DNA from: Eutypella sp. D-1
Taxonomy: Eukaryota > Ascomycota > Sordariomycetes > Xylariales > Diatrypaceae
Assembly (NCBI GenBank): GCA_023313575.1
Contig: JAJTTP010000003.1
Span: forward strand, 124,001 to 188,000
Reading direction: 5' to 3'
DNA length: 64,000 nucleotides
Numbering within the stretch: the first letter of the stretch is position 1; the number at the start of each line of letters is the position of its first letter. A model generated the notes under the pieces. That model saw nothing but the letters and a program-made list of their open reading frames with translations. It did no database searches and was not told the DNA's origin. Below, piece by piece: positions 43,065 through 55,637 of the stretch. The position numbers were made by a program, and so were the translations under genes.

Positions 43065-46000
43065 AGTGGACGGTTATGATGATATAGGAAATTTCGGGTT
43101 CATGACACTCGGGTACTCCGACTTTAATGAACGAGGCAAGATCTGATAATTACGAAGCATATAGGTAAAAGGGCTTCTGTACGAAGGGTAACTGACAGTA
43201 GAGGAATGAGGATGAAGAGGACGTGAGGAAATCTTTGGCGAGGTCAGTCTTGAGGTGTTTTAGGGAATATGCCAAGAGCAAAAGTTGAAGATAAGAGTTG
43301 GTTGTGGGAGGGGTGTAAGCTCGGAAGTTGATTATTCTAAAAGGTAAAAAGAAATAAAAATTGGTAAGACAGGTAGGTAAGGTAGGGTAGAATCAATTAT
43401 TCGCTTTCAACCTTGAATTACTCAGTTATTCAAAGCCCTTCCAAGGTCCCAATGGAGTAAGCCTATGACTGTACCTAAGTACCCAAGATATAATATCGTA
43501 AGATTTATGGGTGTCATTCATTGATGTACTGTAGGAAGGAGCCGGATGACTTTGTATGTGGTAGGTACCAATACTCTCTGCCTGTCTGGAGACATACCTA
43601 CTCAGGATCTATGTAGCTCTAGGGAGGCAAGAATTACCCTTTCCTACGCACCTTCCACCCAACTTCCCAACAGGCTAGTCCGGAGATGTAGATCGGGTGT
43701 ATGTAGGTGTATAGTAGTAGTAAGTAGTATGTCAGTTCACACCCCTCCTCCTCCTCCCAAGCCTCCCCGATCCCCTATCACGCTGAATCAGCTTTCTCTC
43801 GAATCACTTACATAATTAAGTGTATAACAAGCCCTTAAAGGTCTACCAATCAACGCTACGTCTGACAATCTACCTCGTGGTCTAAGCGTTACGGATGGAA
43901 TTAGACATCATGATGCACAAGAGCGTACCTGAACAGAATAATGCTCTTTTGGCTACATACTGGAGATAACATCCTCTCTACTGGGTATGAAGCAGCAGGA
44001 TTCAGAATAGCGTAGCGTGGTGTAGCACAAATTTAAACGGTGTAAACGTCGTCAGACGATGGGCAGCAGGAGGAACCTCCCTTGCGCGCCCCCCTCCTAC
44101 ATAAGCCTCCCCCCCCCTGTCTGCCCCTCTCTATATTTACGCTACAGGGATTAGCCGCTGTCATTGGTCCGTTCTAGTTGGCTGCGATGCCGATGATGCA
44201 GGTTCCCACTTTCTCCCGTATCAAGGCGTAGTCATTACGCATCTCTTACGCGAGGGGATTTATGTATCACGATGTTAAGTACATCCTCACCTGAGGTAGA
44301 TAGAGAGCCGAGGTAGGTATCTAAGGCGTTTATTATTTAATTCCAGCTCATATATACGTGTATGTGTGTATGTTACTGGAGAAGGCGGCACATTTGAATA
44401 CCTACCTACATATCCGGGTTTCCAAGCATGTAGATAGGCTAGTAGGCAGGCAGGTATGCAAGTATCTGGTGGTCTATATAGAGCAGTCTGCATGCATGAC
44501 TGGTGGGTTACCGACTGACAACGAAGTCGACCTTATCACCGGCTTGCTTGTCCGGGCAAAAGAAACGAGCCAAGATGGTCTAGAAGCTAAGCTATAACAC
44601 TGGAGAATTGAGAAATGTTGAATGGCTCCAAGCGAGCACTGCAGACCTTAGCTTGGCTTGTCACATGCCGACCCACGAGTCACTCTGGGTAGGTACGGAG
44701 TACACTCTGGGTACAAAAGAATACGTACCAAATCTCATGTGGTGATTACTTGTATGCAGTGCAACCGTCCCTAGGAAACGAAGCTCCGGTGTGGCCACTA
44801 CCTTACCGAGCATTTCGTCTCCCGTCATTTCAGTATACCTATTCTCTGCCTCTAGGCGTCTACTTGTGTGTGTATAGGAAGGCAGCTGCTTTACGTAATC
44901 CTCGATGCTTTTTTAAGCTGGCTGATAGTGGAACAGCAACATCCTCCTAGATAATACCTGCGATATAGCAGGTTCTTGGAAGTAACTGCAGCTACTTATG
45001 TATTATCTTATCTGTGACCACTGCCCACCAAGGACTGGAAAGCTGGCTGATCTTCCAATCGCAGATCGATCTGCCTTCTCCACAGATCTGGGGGGCGGCT
45101 TTGGCCGGCCACTACAAGTGGACAGTTTACCGTCTCCCCACTTTAAGTTGCAGCAGCGGTCATCCTTGCGAGCCCCGCAGACAGCCAGTCGGATGGGTTC
45201 GCTTCCTCGACTTTGCCGGACTTTTTCTTCGCCTTCGACTCCATCTGGAGCTTCTTAAAAAAACCAAAACTCCGAAAGGTAGGTAAGAGTAGGTAGATAT
45301 GTATCGTTTACCGTAGGTTTCTTGGATATGATTAAGTATCCATCTTAGCCATCCAGTTAAAAACCCAATTCAGATGGTATGTGGTATGTGGTCTGTGGTA
45401 TGTGTGGATGTATGTATATGTATGTACGTGATCAAACATTTCTCAACAAATTTACCAAATAGCAAAAGACATTGAAAAAAAAGCCTTGAAGCTGCCTCCT
45501 GTAGATCTTCGGCGGGGACCCGCATGTGACAACATGTCCAACCCCACCACCTAAGGTAAAGCTACTGTATATACTTATGTATGGAGCTAACCTGCGGTAC
45601 CTAGGGAGCGCCTCAACTCCACACCAAGCTACGTAGCAACACCACCGCTACACCGTCCTATACCTCATCAGTAGATACCAACCACAGGTTAGACGTCCAA
45701 GCCCAATCACGCTTCATTATTCAAATGGCATCAAGGACTGCACAGCTGGTTTGCTGGCAGAGCTGGCATTGGACATTGGAGTCAAAACTTTTCAGCGGAC
45801 CGGTCTCAGAGAAACGAGAAATATTATGAATTTGGATTTCCTATAGCACTTGACCGTTCACATTAACCACTAGCTAGGGCTAGGTACCTGCTCATGCTCA
45901 ACCTTGGATTCTTCATTGACCAGTACAGCAACAGTATTATTATGCAACCCTGTAGACATCTCTCCGTCTATCTGTCCTTTTTTATTATTTCCTACCCTCA

Positions 46001-46200
46001 GCTCCTTAAGCGAAGTTTCCAATATTCTGTGTGCAAAGAGGGTTGGATGCCTGAGCACATCAGCCATTTTCTAGTTTGTTTGGTGGGGTCAATCTGGCTG
46101 CTCAGCTTCGGGGCTCGGCTCTGCTCTCCATAACCTGTTGGATATGTGGTCCTGAATGAAAGACAGGTGTGATGTTTTGCTCGGCTGTTTGAGAACTCTC
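43065..46200. other. Gene-poor intergenic tract, 3.1 kb
   Basis: No gene is supported. The first 400 bp is the promoter and leader side of the CBM48 gene. The last few hundred bases are the 3' side of the helicase gene. Clusters of TAGGTA units occur near 43370, 44300-44460 and 45275-45300, and TATGTG/TGTGG simple repeats near 45375-45430. ORFs at 44998-45286 and 45894-46133 have no recognisable features. Confidence 0.45.
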
Positions 46201-48811
46201 CTAAGGATTTTGATCATATTTTGAGGTCGTGAAATGGTTGGTTGATGAGACGAATTCCAATCTGGACAATTGGTTCGTTAGCTCCGATACCGTGGATTTG
46301 GTCTCATTACTATCCTTATATCCGTCGGAGACCCGGTTGTACTGTTCCGAGTGATAAAATGGCGATTCGGATGGTTGTGATGATGGCCATGGGACCTCGA
46401 ATGGACGCAGCTGTGCCTGAAACTTCCTGAGCGGCTCTGAGTCCTGTAGGATCATGTGGTCCCACGCGTCCGAAGCGCCTATCACGTAAAGCGCACGCCT
46501 TGCTCGTGAGAACATGACGTTAAGACGATTCATGTCGAGAAATCCAGGCGATTTCACGACGACAGGGTCGATGATGACGACGTCGTACTCCATGCCCTGT
46601 ATCTTGTCCACGGTCTCCAGGGCCACCTCTAACGCCGCGGGGTATTTGCCAGCCATCTCCGTCTTTGCGTAACTTAATCTCTGATGCTGCGCTTTATATG
46701 GTGTCAGGATCGCTATCTTGCATTGCTTAAGTCTTGCCTCTAGGAGGTTCTGAAGTACCACCATCACGCAATGCGCGGATGCGTCGCAGTACCTCGACTT
46801 GGTTTTGGTATCCCTAGCCTCCCTGCAGTAGATGTTGAAAAATAGCACATTCTTCTCGACGTTGAATTTTTCTTTGTTCAAATTCCGTATGGCCTGCGCG
46901 AGAGGCCGATTCTCTACGTGGGTGGAGGCATCTGACATGAATCGGCCTTGATAACAGGCCTTGTTGTATATCCCGGCAATATCTGGCAAGGCGCGATATT
47001 GCGTACTGAAAAACGTCGCAGGAAAGCCCTGCTTCTGCAGTCGGTCTTGGAAGGATAGGCTCAGCTGAGGTGCAAACGGGTTTTTCTCACCCTTGGCGAG
47101 AGCGGGCTGGAGCTGATTCGGGTCACCAACCATGATTTTACCGACAGCCTCCGGGTAGCTGGTGAGTAATGGCCACCACTGGTATTCTGGCACGCGCGCG
47201 GCCTCGTCAACGACGATTAGCTCGGCCAAACTGCCGTAATTCTCGGTGACTATATTATCGACTGCACCAGCCACAGTCGCACAGATAGCTGTGGCCTGTG
47301 CAATAGTACGACCCATCAACTCATCGATCCACTCTTCGAAGCACATCTCCTTTTCGTCCTCGAAATCTTCCCCGTTTCCGTAGCGGTAATAAAGACTCCG
47401 GAACTGATCCCATTCGGATGGAATCTCATCGTCGTTGGGCCTCTTAATAGACTGTACGCGGGCAACTCTCTTCATCCAGGCTCCAAGCGACAGTTCGATA
47501 TTTTGGACCCTGTCGTCGTCAACTCCTTCGAACTTTCCCCATGCGTACGTATGGCAATGGGTGGTGATTTTATCTGCTGGTGTTTGGCGGTCAGTTGCCG
47601 CTTTTGAATGGCTTTTCTCAGCTTGTGCAGGTTTCTTGTCTGGTTTGGCGCGAAGACTCTCCCGTCTCGCTGCCTCTAATTCAGCCCGAAAGATCGCCCT
47701 CTCGGTCTTGATGCTATGCAGCCTAATTACATAGGCGCCGTTGCCCGCAGATCCTTCCTTTCTTCTTTTCTGCAATTCTTCATGGAGTGCTTGTGCCATG
47801 GAGTCGGCCCCGCGGTTTCCAGCGGAGGTTAACAAGACTCTGTGTTGTTTTTGCTTGTCCAGAAAGAAAGGCATCGCCGCTCTGACGATGAAACTATGAT
47901 AGATGTTAGCCGTCTCTCACCATAACCACGCTGATAAGAGGATCTGGTGAACTACTGTGTTTTTCCTGTCCCTGGCCCTCCATGCGCAATAACAAAGCCT
48001 CCTGGGGCTTTCCTTGCTTGCTGTATGGCCTCCATTTGGCTCTTGTTCAGCCCTTGACTGGCTGTGGCGACACAGGCTGGATCTAGAAGGGTGGAATAGA
48101 TGTCTAGCAGTGACTCGGTTGGGAATTTGCTTGTGTCCCTCACGCTGAGAAGGATGCGTTTAGTGATTGGATCCAAGTCGATCAATTTTTCGCGAGCCTT
48201 GAATATATAAGGGAAGACGCTATGGCGTGCCACTGTGTCGACTTTACATTCAACTCCTTCTGTCTCCATGATGGATGGAATCTGTTTTGGCAAAGGCAAA
48301 TCCCTCCGCCAAGAGATGGTTTGAGGTTCGTACTTGCTCCTCTTACTTAGATCGTTCGGCATCGGCTTCTGGAGCGAGACGATCATAACCCCGGGAGGAA
48401 GTTCAGCGAGTGGCTCGATGAATCTCGACCACCAGTGCGCTTCTTCCCAGGAAGACATACCCTCCCCCCCGTTGTGGGTAGCTTTGAAGTAAATCATCGC
48501 TTTGTCGTCGGTTTCTATCCCAGTTTGGCAATCCAACGGGACGGAGAGCAGGGCTATGAACTTATTGTTATTGGATTTTGGCGCAATGATTCGTATTCAG
48601 ACTCGAAATGTTGACTCTTCTCTCTTTCTGTTATTACCTCTTCGATCTTGGCGCCGAAGAACAACGTGCAAATATACTCGTCTTCGCTCGAGAAGGAGTA
48701 TTTGACTCCTTGTTGTGCTTGTCTCACATCGCAGAGGTCAACACGGTATTCCCTAAGGAAGCATAAGAGGTCGTAATACCGCCTACGCCTAAACATATCC
48801 CAGAAAGACAT
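46201..48811 (-). CDS. UPF1-like superfamily 1 RNA/DNA helicase
   Basis: Exons 48811-48638, 48560-47956 and 47893-46201 give at least 823 residues. The N-terminal 250 residues form a fungal-type domain without a known name. The helicase core shows Walker A GGPGTGKT (split from the next exon by a 62-nt intron), motif II IVVDEAARV, motif III VGDPNQLQPAL, STQYRALPDIA, motif V VDKIQGMEYDVVIID and motif VI NVMFSRARRALYVIGA. This is the AAA_11/AAA_12 pattern of UPF1/SEN1/NAM7 relatives. No CH zinc domain is visible, so this is not UPF1 itself. The 5' end is uncertain: the frame stays open upstream of the first Met to an acceptor before 48850, so an upstream exon is likely. Confidence 0.8.
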
Positions 48812-50375
48812 GATGAAACCATGGGCTCGCTCCTGCCAGATGTTAGGTTCCTGAGAAAATAGTGAGAGAAGATGGCAGAGTGATCGATAAATGTTGGCGG
48901 AGTAAAAATACGCAGGAGTCAGATAGCAAGAATCTGATGAACTTACTTCGAATCAAGGTTAGACAAGGAACGTGTAAAGGATCTTTACTTTTACTTGCCG
49001 TCATAAAGTAGGCCCTGGGGACAGAGCGAGCTTCTAAAAGCTTGAGCAGTTTCGTATGATGAGATAATGGGTTGGGATGAATATAATCTACTTAATCTAT
49101 ACGTGTGCCGGAAAGAGATATATACTGCTGATCATTTGAAGGGTGGCTATTTGGAGGTTCAGTATTCGTTGGAATCTAGGTAGAACTTTGTTGGATTCGG
49201 AAAGGAGAAAGAGAGAGGAGGGCAACGAAAGGGAAATGTAGGAGAATGGGAAAACGTGAATTGTAGGGTAAGATGAATTAAATCTAGTGCCGTGCTGTTC
49301 CTGGTTTCGAGTTCTCGGTAATTAGGACTTATAGTGGGAATATAACATGCACAAGTAGGCTGCAGTGGTCCTGCTTGGGAAAGCTCTTTTCTTTTTTGAA
49401 CAAATTTACGGAGGGGGCTTAATAATAGATGTAATTTTATTGGTACCTCTTGGTCCTACTTGGGTATACATAATAAATTTTCATGTGTAGATACCTAGGT
49501 ATGCCATGAGAGTAGGGGAGAAGCGGGCGGGAGGGCGCATCAAAACCAAAATATGTCTGCTCAGGTACCTATCAGTTTTGGGCATTTTTACTCCCGATAG
49601 AAGGTGGGCCTGCCTTATGTTTATAACTCACAAGTACTTCAATTGAGTTACATAGGGCTATATGGATTGATTTATAAAAAATGAAGCAGTAGTAGGCAAC
49701 GTTCGAATTACTCTCGATGAAGGCTATCTTCTACGCACGAATACATTACGCGAATACATTACCATGTATTGTAGGCGGGATAACATACTAATACTATTTC
49801 ATAGGATAGCTACAGAACAAGAATATTGTCAGGACACAAGTCGTACGTATATGTATGTGCATCTTTCTATTGATGCCAGAGCAAAATTATATTCTGGTTG
49901 ATGTTGACGGCAACCTAGAACCTCAAAAATAGGGGCAATAGGGGTTCACTAGCGCATATTTCCTCCGTAGCAGCTAACTAGCAGGCTGGCGGGCTGGCGG
50001 GGCTGGCAGCTTACATAATTACCAAAAGCAGTACCTGTGAAGCTTGAAATGTGGGGTTCTGTATGTAATCATTTAACACAATGAGAACCCCGCCATTCTG
50101 CCGGGCGGTCAAACAAATAATAGGGATACCTTCGTCATGATCCTCATTAGTGCATGAAACCACTTTAGAATCTCGGAGCGCAAGTACCTGCCTGCCCACG
50201 AAGTACTTCAACGCTACCTATTCTTCAGCAATACTTATTTAGGTACCTGCCTCTAAGTATGTAGGTGCGCAGGTAGGTAAGTACTTCAATGCTTAAGTAT
50301 TTGTTGCAACACTCATAGAGGTACTTCGACACTTACACACTTCCACCATTCAACACTTCCAGGTTCAACTCCTTC

Positions 50376-50418
<43 letters not shown>

Positions 50419-50496
50419 CAACTACACAACAACATCTCGACTCTAAGTTCGGCTTAAAACTGGCACGATAAATCCATATCGAATAGCGGCGGAATC
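48812..50496. other. Intergenic upstream of helicase and IWR1
   Basis: Divergent promoter region of 1.7 kb. The part near 48840-49005 may contain further helicase coding sequence: an ATG at 49004 opens a short frame ending at a GTAAGT donor at 48946, but its phase does not fit the acceptor at 48851. A perfect ATACCTAGGTAT palindrome is at 49491-49502. The rest is AT-rich without a supported gene. Confidence 0.45.
50380..50418. repeat. (AC)n-(AT)n microsatellite upstream of IWR1
   Basis: About 15 AC dinucleotides run directly into five AT dinucleotides. The tract ends about 80 bp before the IWR1 start codon, so it lies in the promoter or 5' untranslated region. Such tracts vary in length between strains. 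Confidence 0.9.
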
Positions 50497-51935
50497 ATGT
50501 CTGTTCCGCCGCAGCTTATTCGCGTAAAGCGAAAGGCGGCCGAGGAGACGCCAGTCCCGTATCTTCGTATGGATATCCTGGTCTATAGGAAATATATATA
50601 CCATATTAACATTTCATAGGGGTACAGGATAACAAGAGACATAGAAGCGAAGTCTACGTCTATAGACGGCAGGATGAGGTGGCGACATTCGCCGACGTTC
50701 CTACGCCGGCCTCGAAGCCGATCATCCACATATCCCAGCCTCCCAGCCAAGACGCAACATTCCAACAACGGAAGAGAAAACACACCCTCGATAGCCAAAC
50801 CAAGGAGGCCCCTGCGAACGATCCGTTGAAGTTCCCTGGAAATGCAGATGCCGGTGCACTCGATGCTCCAGAGCAGCGAAGATTCCACCTGTCTAGATCC
50901 GACACCATGTTATCAGCCTCATCTTATCCGAGCCGAGCTCATGGAGGGATCACAAAGAAGCGTTCAACGACTGCATTGTTCGTCGAACGGAGAATCAAGA
51001 GGATTTCCTCGAAAACTGTGGAAAGGTTGCAATCTGCCGCGAACGGTTCAGCTTCCCGAAGCTCTACACCCACCCCAGAACACAATGCGCTATCTCAGGA
51101 GACCCCGACCGCGATTGAGGGCGCGAACATCACCACGCCCGAGCCTAAAAAGTACAAGAAACCCGGCGTATCTAAGCGAGCGAATCAGGGAGGCACCCCG
51201 AGGGGCAAAAGCGAACTCCCACAGTCCATGACGAACCGGTGGGATGTTGACATGGACCGGATGACGGAAGAGATGAATGCATTTGCTCTCGAGCAGATAG
51301 GACTCAATATCCAGAAGACGGAGGAAGAAAAGAAGCATCAGGCCACTCCTCAGAAAGCCCCGTCTCCGCTTAGGTTCAAGCCTAAGGCACCGGCGAAGCG
51401 GTACTCGGAGCGCCATCCTGAAACAACTCCCGAGCCAGCAGACAAGAAGATGGAAGATGCCGATGAGGGCGTCAGCGACACTGATGACGACGACTACATA
51501 GTCGAGACATATATCCGGGTTCCAGCAAGCAATATGGGAACTAACGTGTCTCCCAAAGATGTCGGATTGTTAGTATTCGATGATGAACCGGATATCGAGT
51601 ATTTCTATGGCGCCGGGAGCGACAGCGAGGACGAGTGGGCGGAGGATGAGGAGGATGAGAACGGTAATAATAACTCTCAATTCACTTTCTTGATACAAGT
51701 CTGCTGACTAAAAGCAGCCGAGAACTACTACGCGGCAGATTACCCTGACGACGAGGTTGCCAGCGATGACGAGTTCAATATGAACGCCTACGCCTATCGA
51801 ACTGGAAATGCCTCTGACTTGGAGGAGTTCGGCTCCGATGACGATTACGACGATCTCTCCTACGAAGCCGAGAATGCTAAAGGAGGCTTCAAGACCCATG
51901 TTGACAGGAATGGCTTCACGACTAATTACCTCTAG
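50497..51935 (+). CDS. IWR1: RNA polymerase II nuclear import adaptor Iwr1
   Basis: Iwr1 binds assembled RNA polymerase II and carries its nuclear localisation signal (family knowledge). Exons 50497-50566, 50620-51663 and 51718-51935 give 443 residues. The first exon encodes only MSVPPQLIRVKRKAAEETPV, with the basic cluster expected of the Iwr1 nuclear signal, and joins through LRVQDNKRHRSEVYVYRR. The conserved acidic Iwr1 domain lies at the C-terminus: DDYIVETYIRVPAS, VGLLVFDDEPDIEYFYG and SDSEDEWAEDEEDENAENYY, which crosses the last intron. The end is NAYAYRTG and a Ser/Asp/Tyr-rich stretch. Both introns have clear branch sites (ATTAAC and GCTGAC). Confidence 0.9.
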
Positions 51936-52671
51936 TGTCGCGGCAGAGTCCAATTTTGAGAATCTTTTAGGGAAGAATACAGGTGCATCAGAGATACCCC
52001 ATAGACGTTCGGGGTTTGGCCGCGGTGGAGCTTGAGGAGACATATTTTCTACCATCGATTCTGCTTCCAGATGGTAGTACTTGGATGTTCGTCTATCATC
52101 GGAATTGGCCAGCTTGCCGAATTTATGACGTTTCAGTGTACCTATGGTTTCTTAGGCACGTTTGGCCTCGCAATTTGGCCGGAGCCTGGTAGCAAACAAC
52201 ATAAAGAGAGTCATTACCACACCTATACAGAGGCCATTAAACTCGTGATTGTAGCCCACGAACGAAGCGGCTCTTAGCTGGATCAAAGATGCCCATCGGT
52301 ATTCCCTGAAAGTTTGTATGATTGTGAGCGAAGACTCGAAGACTCATAGTCACGCAAGCCTCGCAAATCCGATCCGTCACCGGTTATATCCCGTCCCGTT
52401 TGATTCAGTGTCAGTGACATCGTGTATGCTCGGTGCTACCCGAGGTGTTTGTTAGTAGCAACTAGGTGCCCCGAACAAAGAGAGTTATGGTACACCGTTT
52501 TTTTCATGCCGACAAATTGTGAATATTTTCTACGTGGTACGTGGCCAGCCTGTGTTTACAAAAAGTCGGGTTCCTCACTCTTAGCCCAACCTGCTTGGAC
52601 TACTGCATTATCTCTACAAGAGTTTCTATGAGATATTCAAGCCCTAAAGACTCAACAGCTACCATTTCACG
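51936..52671. other. Intergenic between IWR1 and orphan ORF
   Basis: A 736-bp spacer between two plus-strand genes, with no supported feature. ORFs at 51983-52277 and 52422-52631 show no domain or composition typical of coding sequence. Confidence 0.45.
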
Positions 52672-53532
52672 ATGGATACCTCCTCCGGTACCCCCAAACA
52701 ATCAATGCCACAGGAGATAGTGGATAGTAGGCATTCCCTAGCCGCCCCCCCCCGCAGAGCACAGAACCTCACCTACAACGAAAGTTGTTCATTTGTTAAA
52801 AGAAAAGGGGGGGGGGAGCCTATCCCATACACAGAACTTACTGCTAATTCGAACTACGAAGATATAATCGCGCATACCCCGGAAGACCACATGTTGACCA
52901 TGTTGATAACCTACCGCCTTGTTTCGAAGAGAACTAGAGAGGAAGTCGACGAGGTATTCATCCATAAGGCCACGATCCACTTCACGACTCCACTGGTTTT
53001 CAAGGTTGACGGGGACACACCGGATGAAGAATTATATTTTAAGCTATCTTGTGTGGGAGTCCATACCGAGAATAACAAGCGAATTGCCGTTTTCAGAGAC
53101 GATGATATTCTGAAGAACGTGGTGGGTCTTTACAACAACGGACAGCATTTCAGTCAAGTGAATGTCGGCGAGCGTCACAATGTCAACATCGAGGGCCTGG
53201 TACCCCAGGACGCCCTTCTCAAGGCCTGGAAGCGCACTGTGTGTCCCCGTTACCTACTCTCCCGTACCAGTAATCTCGAAACCGTACGCCTCAGCGGCCC
53301 GAAAAGAGCTAAGGTCGAAATTGGAAACCAAGCCGTCCTATTTGGGGAGGGTTGGGAGCTGAAACTGAAAGAAGCGCAATGCGCACTGGGCAACGTCCAG
53401 CTCTCTGTGCCTGTGCACGATTTCTTCTCTACTGTGATCAAGGGGTACAAGGAACGACGATTAAATGAGACAGCGCAAGAAAGAATCAGACACAGATCCC
53501 CTTGGGGTTGGTGGAGTCGTAATCCACACTAG
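52672..53532 (+). CDS. Hypothetical protein, 286 residues
   Basis: Single-exon ORF not recognised. The composition is balanced and coding-like. It has no signal peptide, membrane helix or known catalytic motif. The segment TPEDHMLTMLITYRLVSKRTREEVDEVFIHKATIHFTTPL suggests a mixed alpha/beta fold, and SVPVHDFFSTVIKGYKERRLNE an amphipathic helix near the end; the C-terminus is HRSPWGWWSRNPH. The reading frame passes through a 9-nt C run (52745-52753) and a 10-nt G run (52807-52816), both places where a one-base error would break the frame; the long ORF afterwards supports the lengths as given. It could be a lineage-specific gene. Confidence 0.6.
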   Translation: MDTSSGTPKQSMPQEIVDSRHSLAAPPRRAQNLTYNESCSFVKRKGGGEPIPYTELTANSNYEDIIAHTPEDHMLTMLITYRLVSKRTREEVDEVFIHKATIHFTTPLVFKVDGDTPDEELYFKLSCVGVHTENNKRIAVFRDDDILKNVVGLYNNGQHFSQVNVGERHNVNIEGLVPQDALLKAWKRTVCPRYLLSRTSNLETVRLSGPKRAKVEIGNQAVLFGEGWELKLKEAQCALGNVQLSVPVHDFFSTVIKGYKERRLNETAQERIRHRSPWGWWSRNPH

Positions 53533-55287
53533 GGTCTTTTTTTCTCTTGAAAACACACGCATTGGGGCCGATGGTAGTGGTAGTGAAAGGATGGGGAGCG
53601 AGACTTTCAGGGCGAGGATGGCACTTACATGAATATTCTTGGACATAGACCAGCTCGCAAAGGCGAGGAAGATACTAGGTTTTCCGCTAACCACTGCTCG
53701 TTTCTCACTCGTGATTGAATTTGCTTCTGGAGGTGTGACTATCGGAAAGGAAGGGAAGGGCTAAAAGGAAGGCAAAGAGAGAACAAGCAGATGGTGCGGG
53801 CCACATGGTGTGGTTGCCACGGCTGATGGGCATCGCATATCCACGCGTCCTTGGCGATGGCAAGGAAGGGACCGCGCGAACATTCTACAATGCGAAGGGC
53901 GTATAGTACGCGGGCGGGAGTGCGCACTGGCGGCGCTGTGCCGTAGCCCCTGACACAGCCGGCTGGGCAAATGACGCGGTGCGCTGGGAGACCGAGCCTA
54001 TGCGTATTAGCCCGGGTTCATGGGGTGGGGGGATGGGGGATGGGGCTGTTGGTTAGAGGCTGCTAATCTGTTCAATCCGCCCCGTTGGGAACTTGTGATT
54101 TGCGGGAAGGGGATAACGGTTCGTTATGGAGACGAGTGGGAAGTCAGGGGCAGGTAGGGCGTGTAAGGCTGGGTGGGGAGTAGTAAGCAATGCGAAGAAT
54201 GTGGAAGAGGTGGGGGTACGTAAGCTTAAGCCGTTGCCGCTGGATATAAAATGTGACTTCATTTACCAAGAGATGCCCCCCGATCTTTTTGGAGGGTGAC
54301 ATAGAAGGTCTTCGCAAACAGTAAGCGGGCAACGCAGGCATGTCCGAGAAGGTCGGCGCACGTCAGTGATAAGGCTTGGGGGTCGTGCCATGTGGGAATG
54401 GGTGTGGAGCGGCCGTGGGCGCTTGACGGTTGGCTCAGGGGTGGCCGCACGGTCTTACCTACATACCTCGAGAGGGAGCGACAATCCCTTAGCCCCGAAA
54501 CGAGTGGGCGGGTATCCAATGATCGACTAGCGATGCCCTATGCGCTCCAGCGGCGAGACAGAAATCCGCATCATGCAATACCGGGCCGTACTATTACAGT
54601 CGGTAGGGATCCCGACAGATAACAACATTCTCTACCCACCACGCCGGTGTCGAGCAAATCACATGAGATTCCAGCCCCTGGATCCGTCACCCTGAACCCT
54701 CGTCACTGGGAACACGGAACGAGGAACTAACAGCAGGAAAACGACCACACATCACGAAATTTGTCATCTTAAAAGAGAGTTTGGGTGGTTACACGAGACT
54801 GGCTATTCGCGGTGACAGACACTTTGTTTGCGTAAGAATAACACAAGCAGGGGGCAGTTCTGTAAAACCCTCAGACAAACCCGGCTTATCCCGGAGCCAA
54901 TCCAGGCGTCCCGAGTCAGAAGAGACACGACCAACACCGACACTGAAGCCCCTTGTTCACGGATGTCTATGCCCCATCGGGCGATCACGGCAGGAGAGTA
55001 GGACGGAGAGGTGCTAGATGTATGTAACTTGAAATAACAAAATACCAACACAAATGCTGACATTCGAACCTCCCATGAGCTCATTTAATGAGGCTCGTTT
55101 TGTATGAAACGCTACAGAGCCACGAGCGCTTGGGTAACCCCCTGCGTCGGGGTGCGTGTAGCAAGCTTTGGTGATACATTTCCTTGCCCACTCCCAGAAA
55201 TCCAGGCTTTTCAATCAATGAACACCGTTATCCTCGTACCGCACACCCAGCAAACCCCGAAGCCCCAATAGCAGTAGTAGAAGAAGA

Positions 55288-55334
<47 letters not shown>

Positions 55335-55637
55335 AAGAAGAAGAAGAAGAAGAAGAAGAAGAAAGTATTAAGCAGTGAAATGATAGATCAAGTTTATAGA
55401 TAATCGGGTCTCAGAACATCGTCAAGTATGTTGCAGGATATCAGTAGCGTTTGTACTCAGCCTGGCAAGTTGATGTGTTCAATATCGAGTGAAAAATGAA
55501 ATCATGAATATATATGGGACCAAATGAGAGGAAAGTCAATAACGACAAACGAAACGTAAGATGTACAGGTCTTCAGGTCACCCCCGCCTCGGAATTCTGC
55601 ACGAGGTCGGTGAGTTGACTAGCCCGTAGTTCATAGG
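53533..55637. other. Gene-poor intergenic tract, 2.1 kb
   Basis: No gene is supported. Opposite-strand ORF pairs at 53739-53970, 54053-54341, 54259-54622 and 54781-55084 have Ser/Arg/Pro shadow-type composition. A G-rich patch (GGGGTGGGGGGATGGGGG) is near 54023-54042, and an AGT/AGA trinucleotide tract at 55273-55364. Confidence 0.45.
55273..55364. repeat. (AGT)n / (AGA)n trinucleotide repeat
   Basis: AGT units, interrupted once by AGA units, run for about 60 bp and change into AGA units for the last 30 bp. The tract lies about 270 bp beyond the 3' end of the Myb/SANT-like gene. It is open in several frames, giving a Val/Glu-rich ORF that is not a gene. Confidence 0.92.

Noticed and set aside
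45894..46133. Hydrophobic 79-codon ORF
   Set aside because: No signal of conservation or splice context; overlaps the 3' region of the helicase gene.
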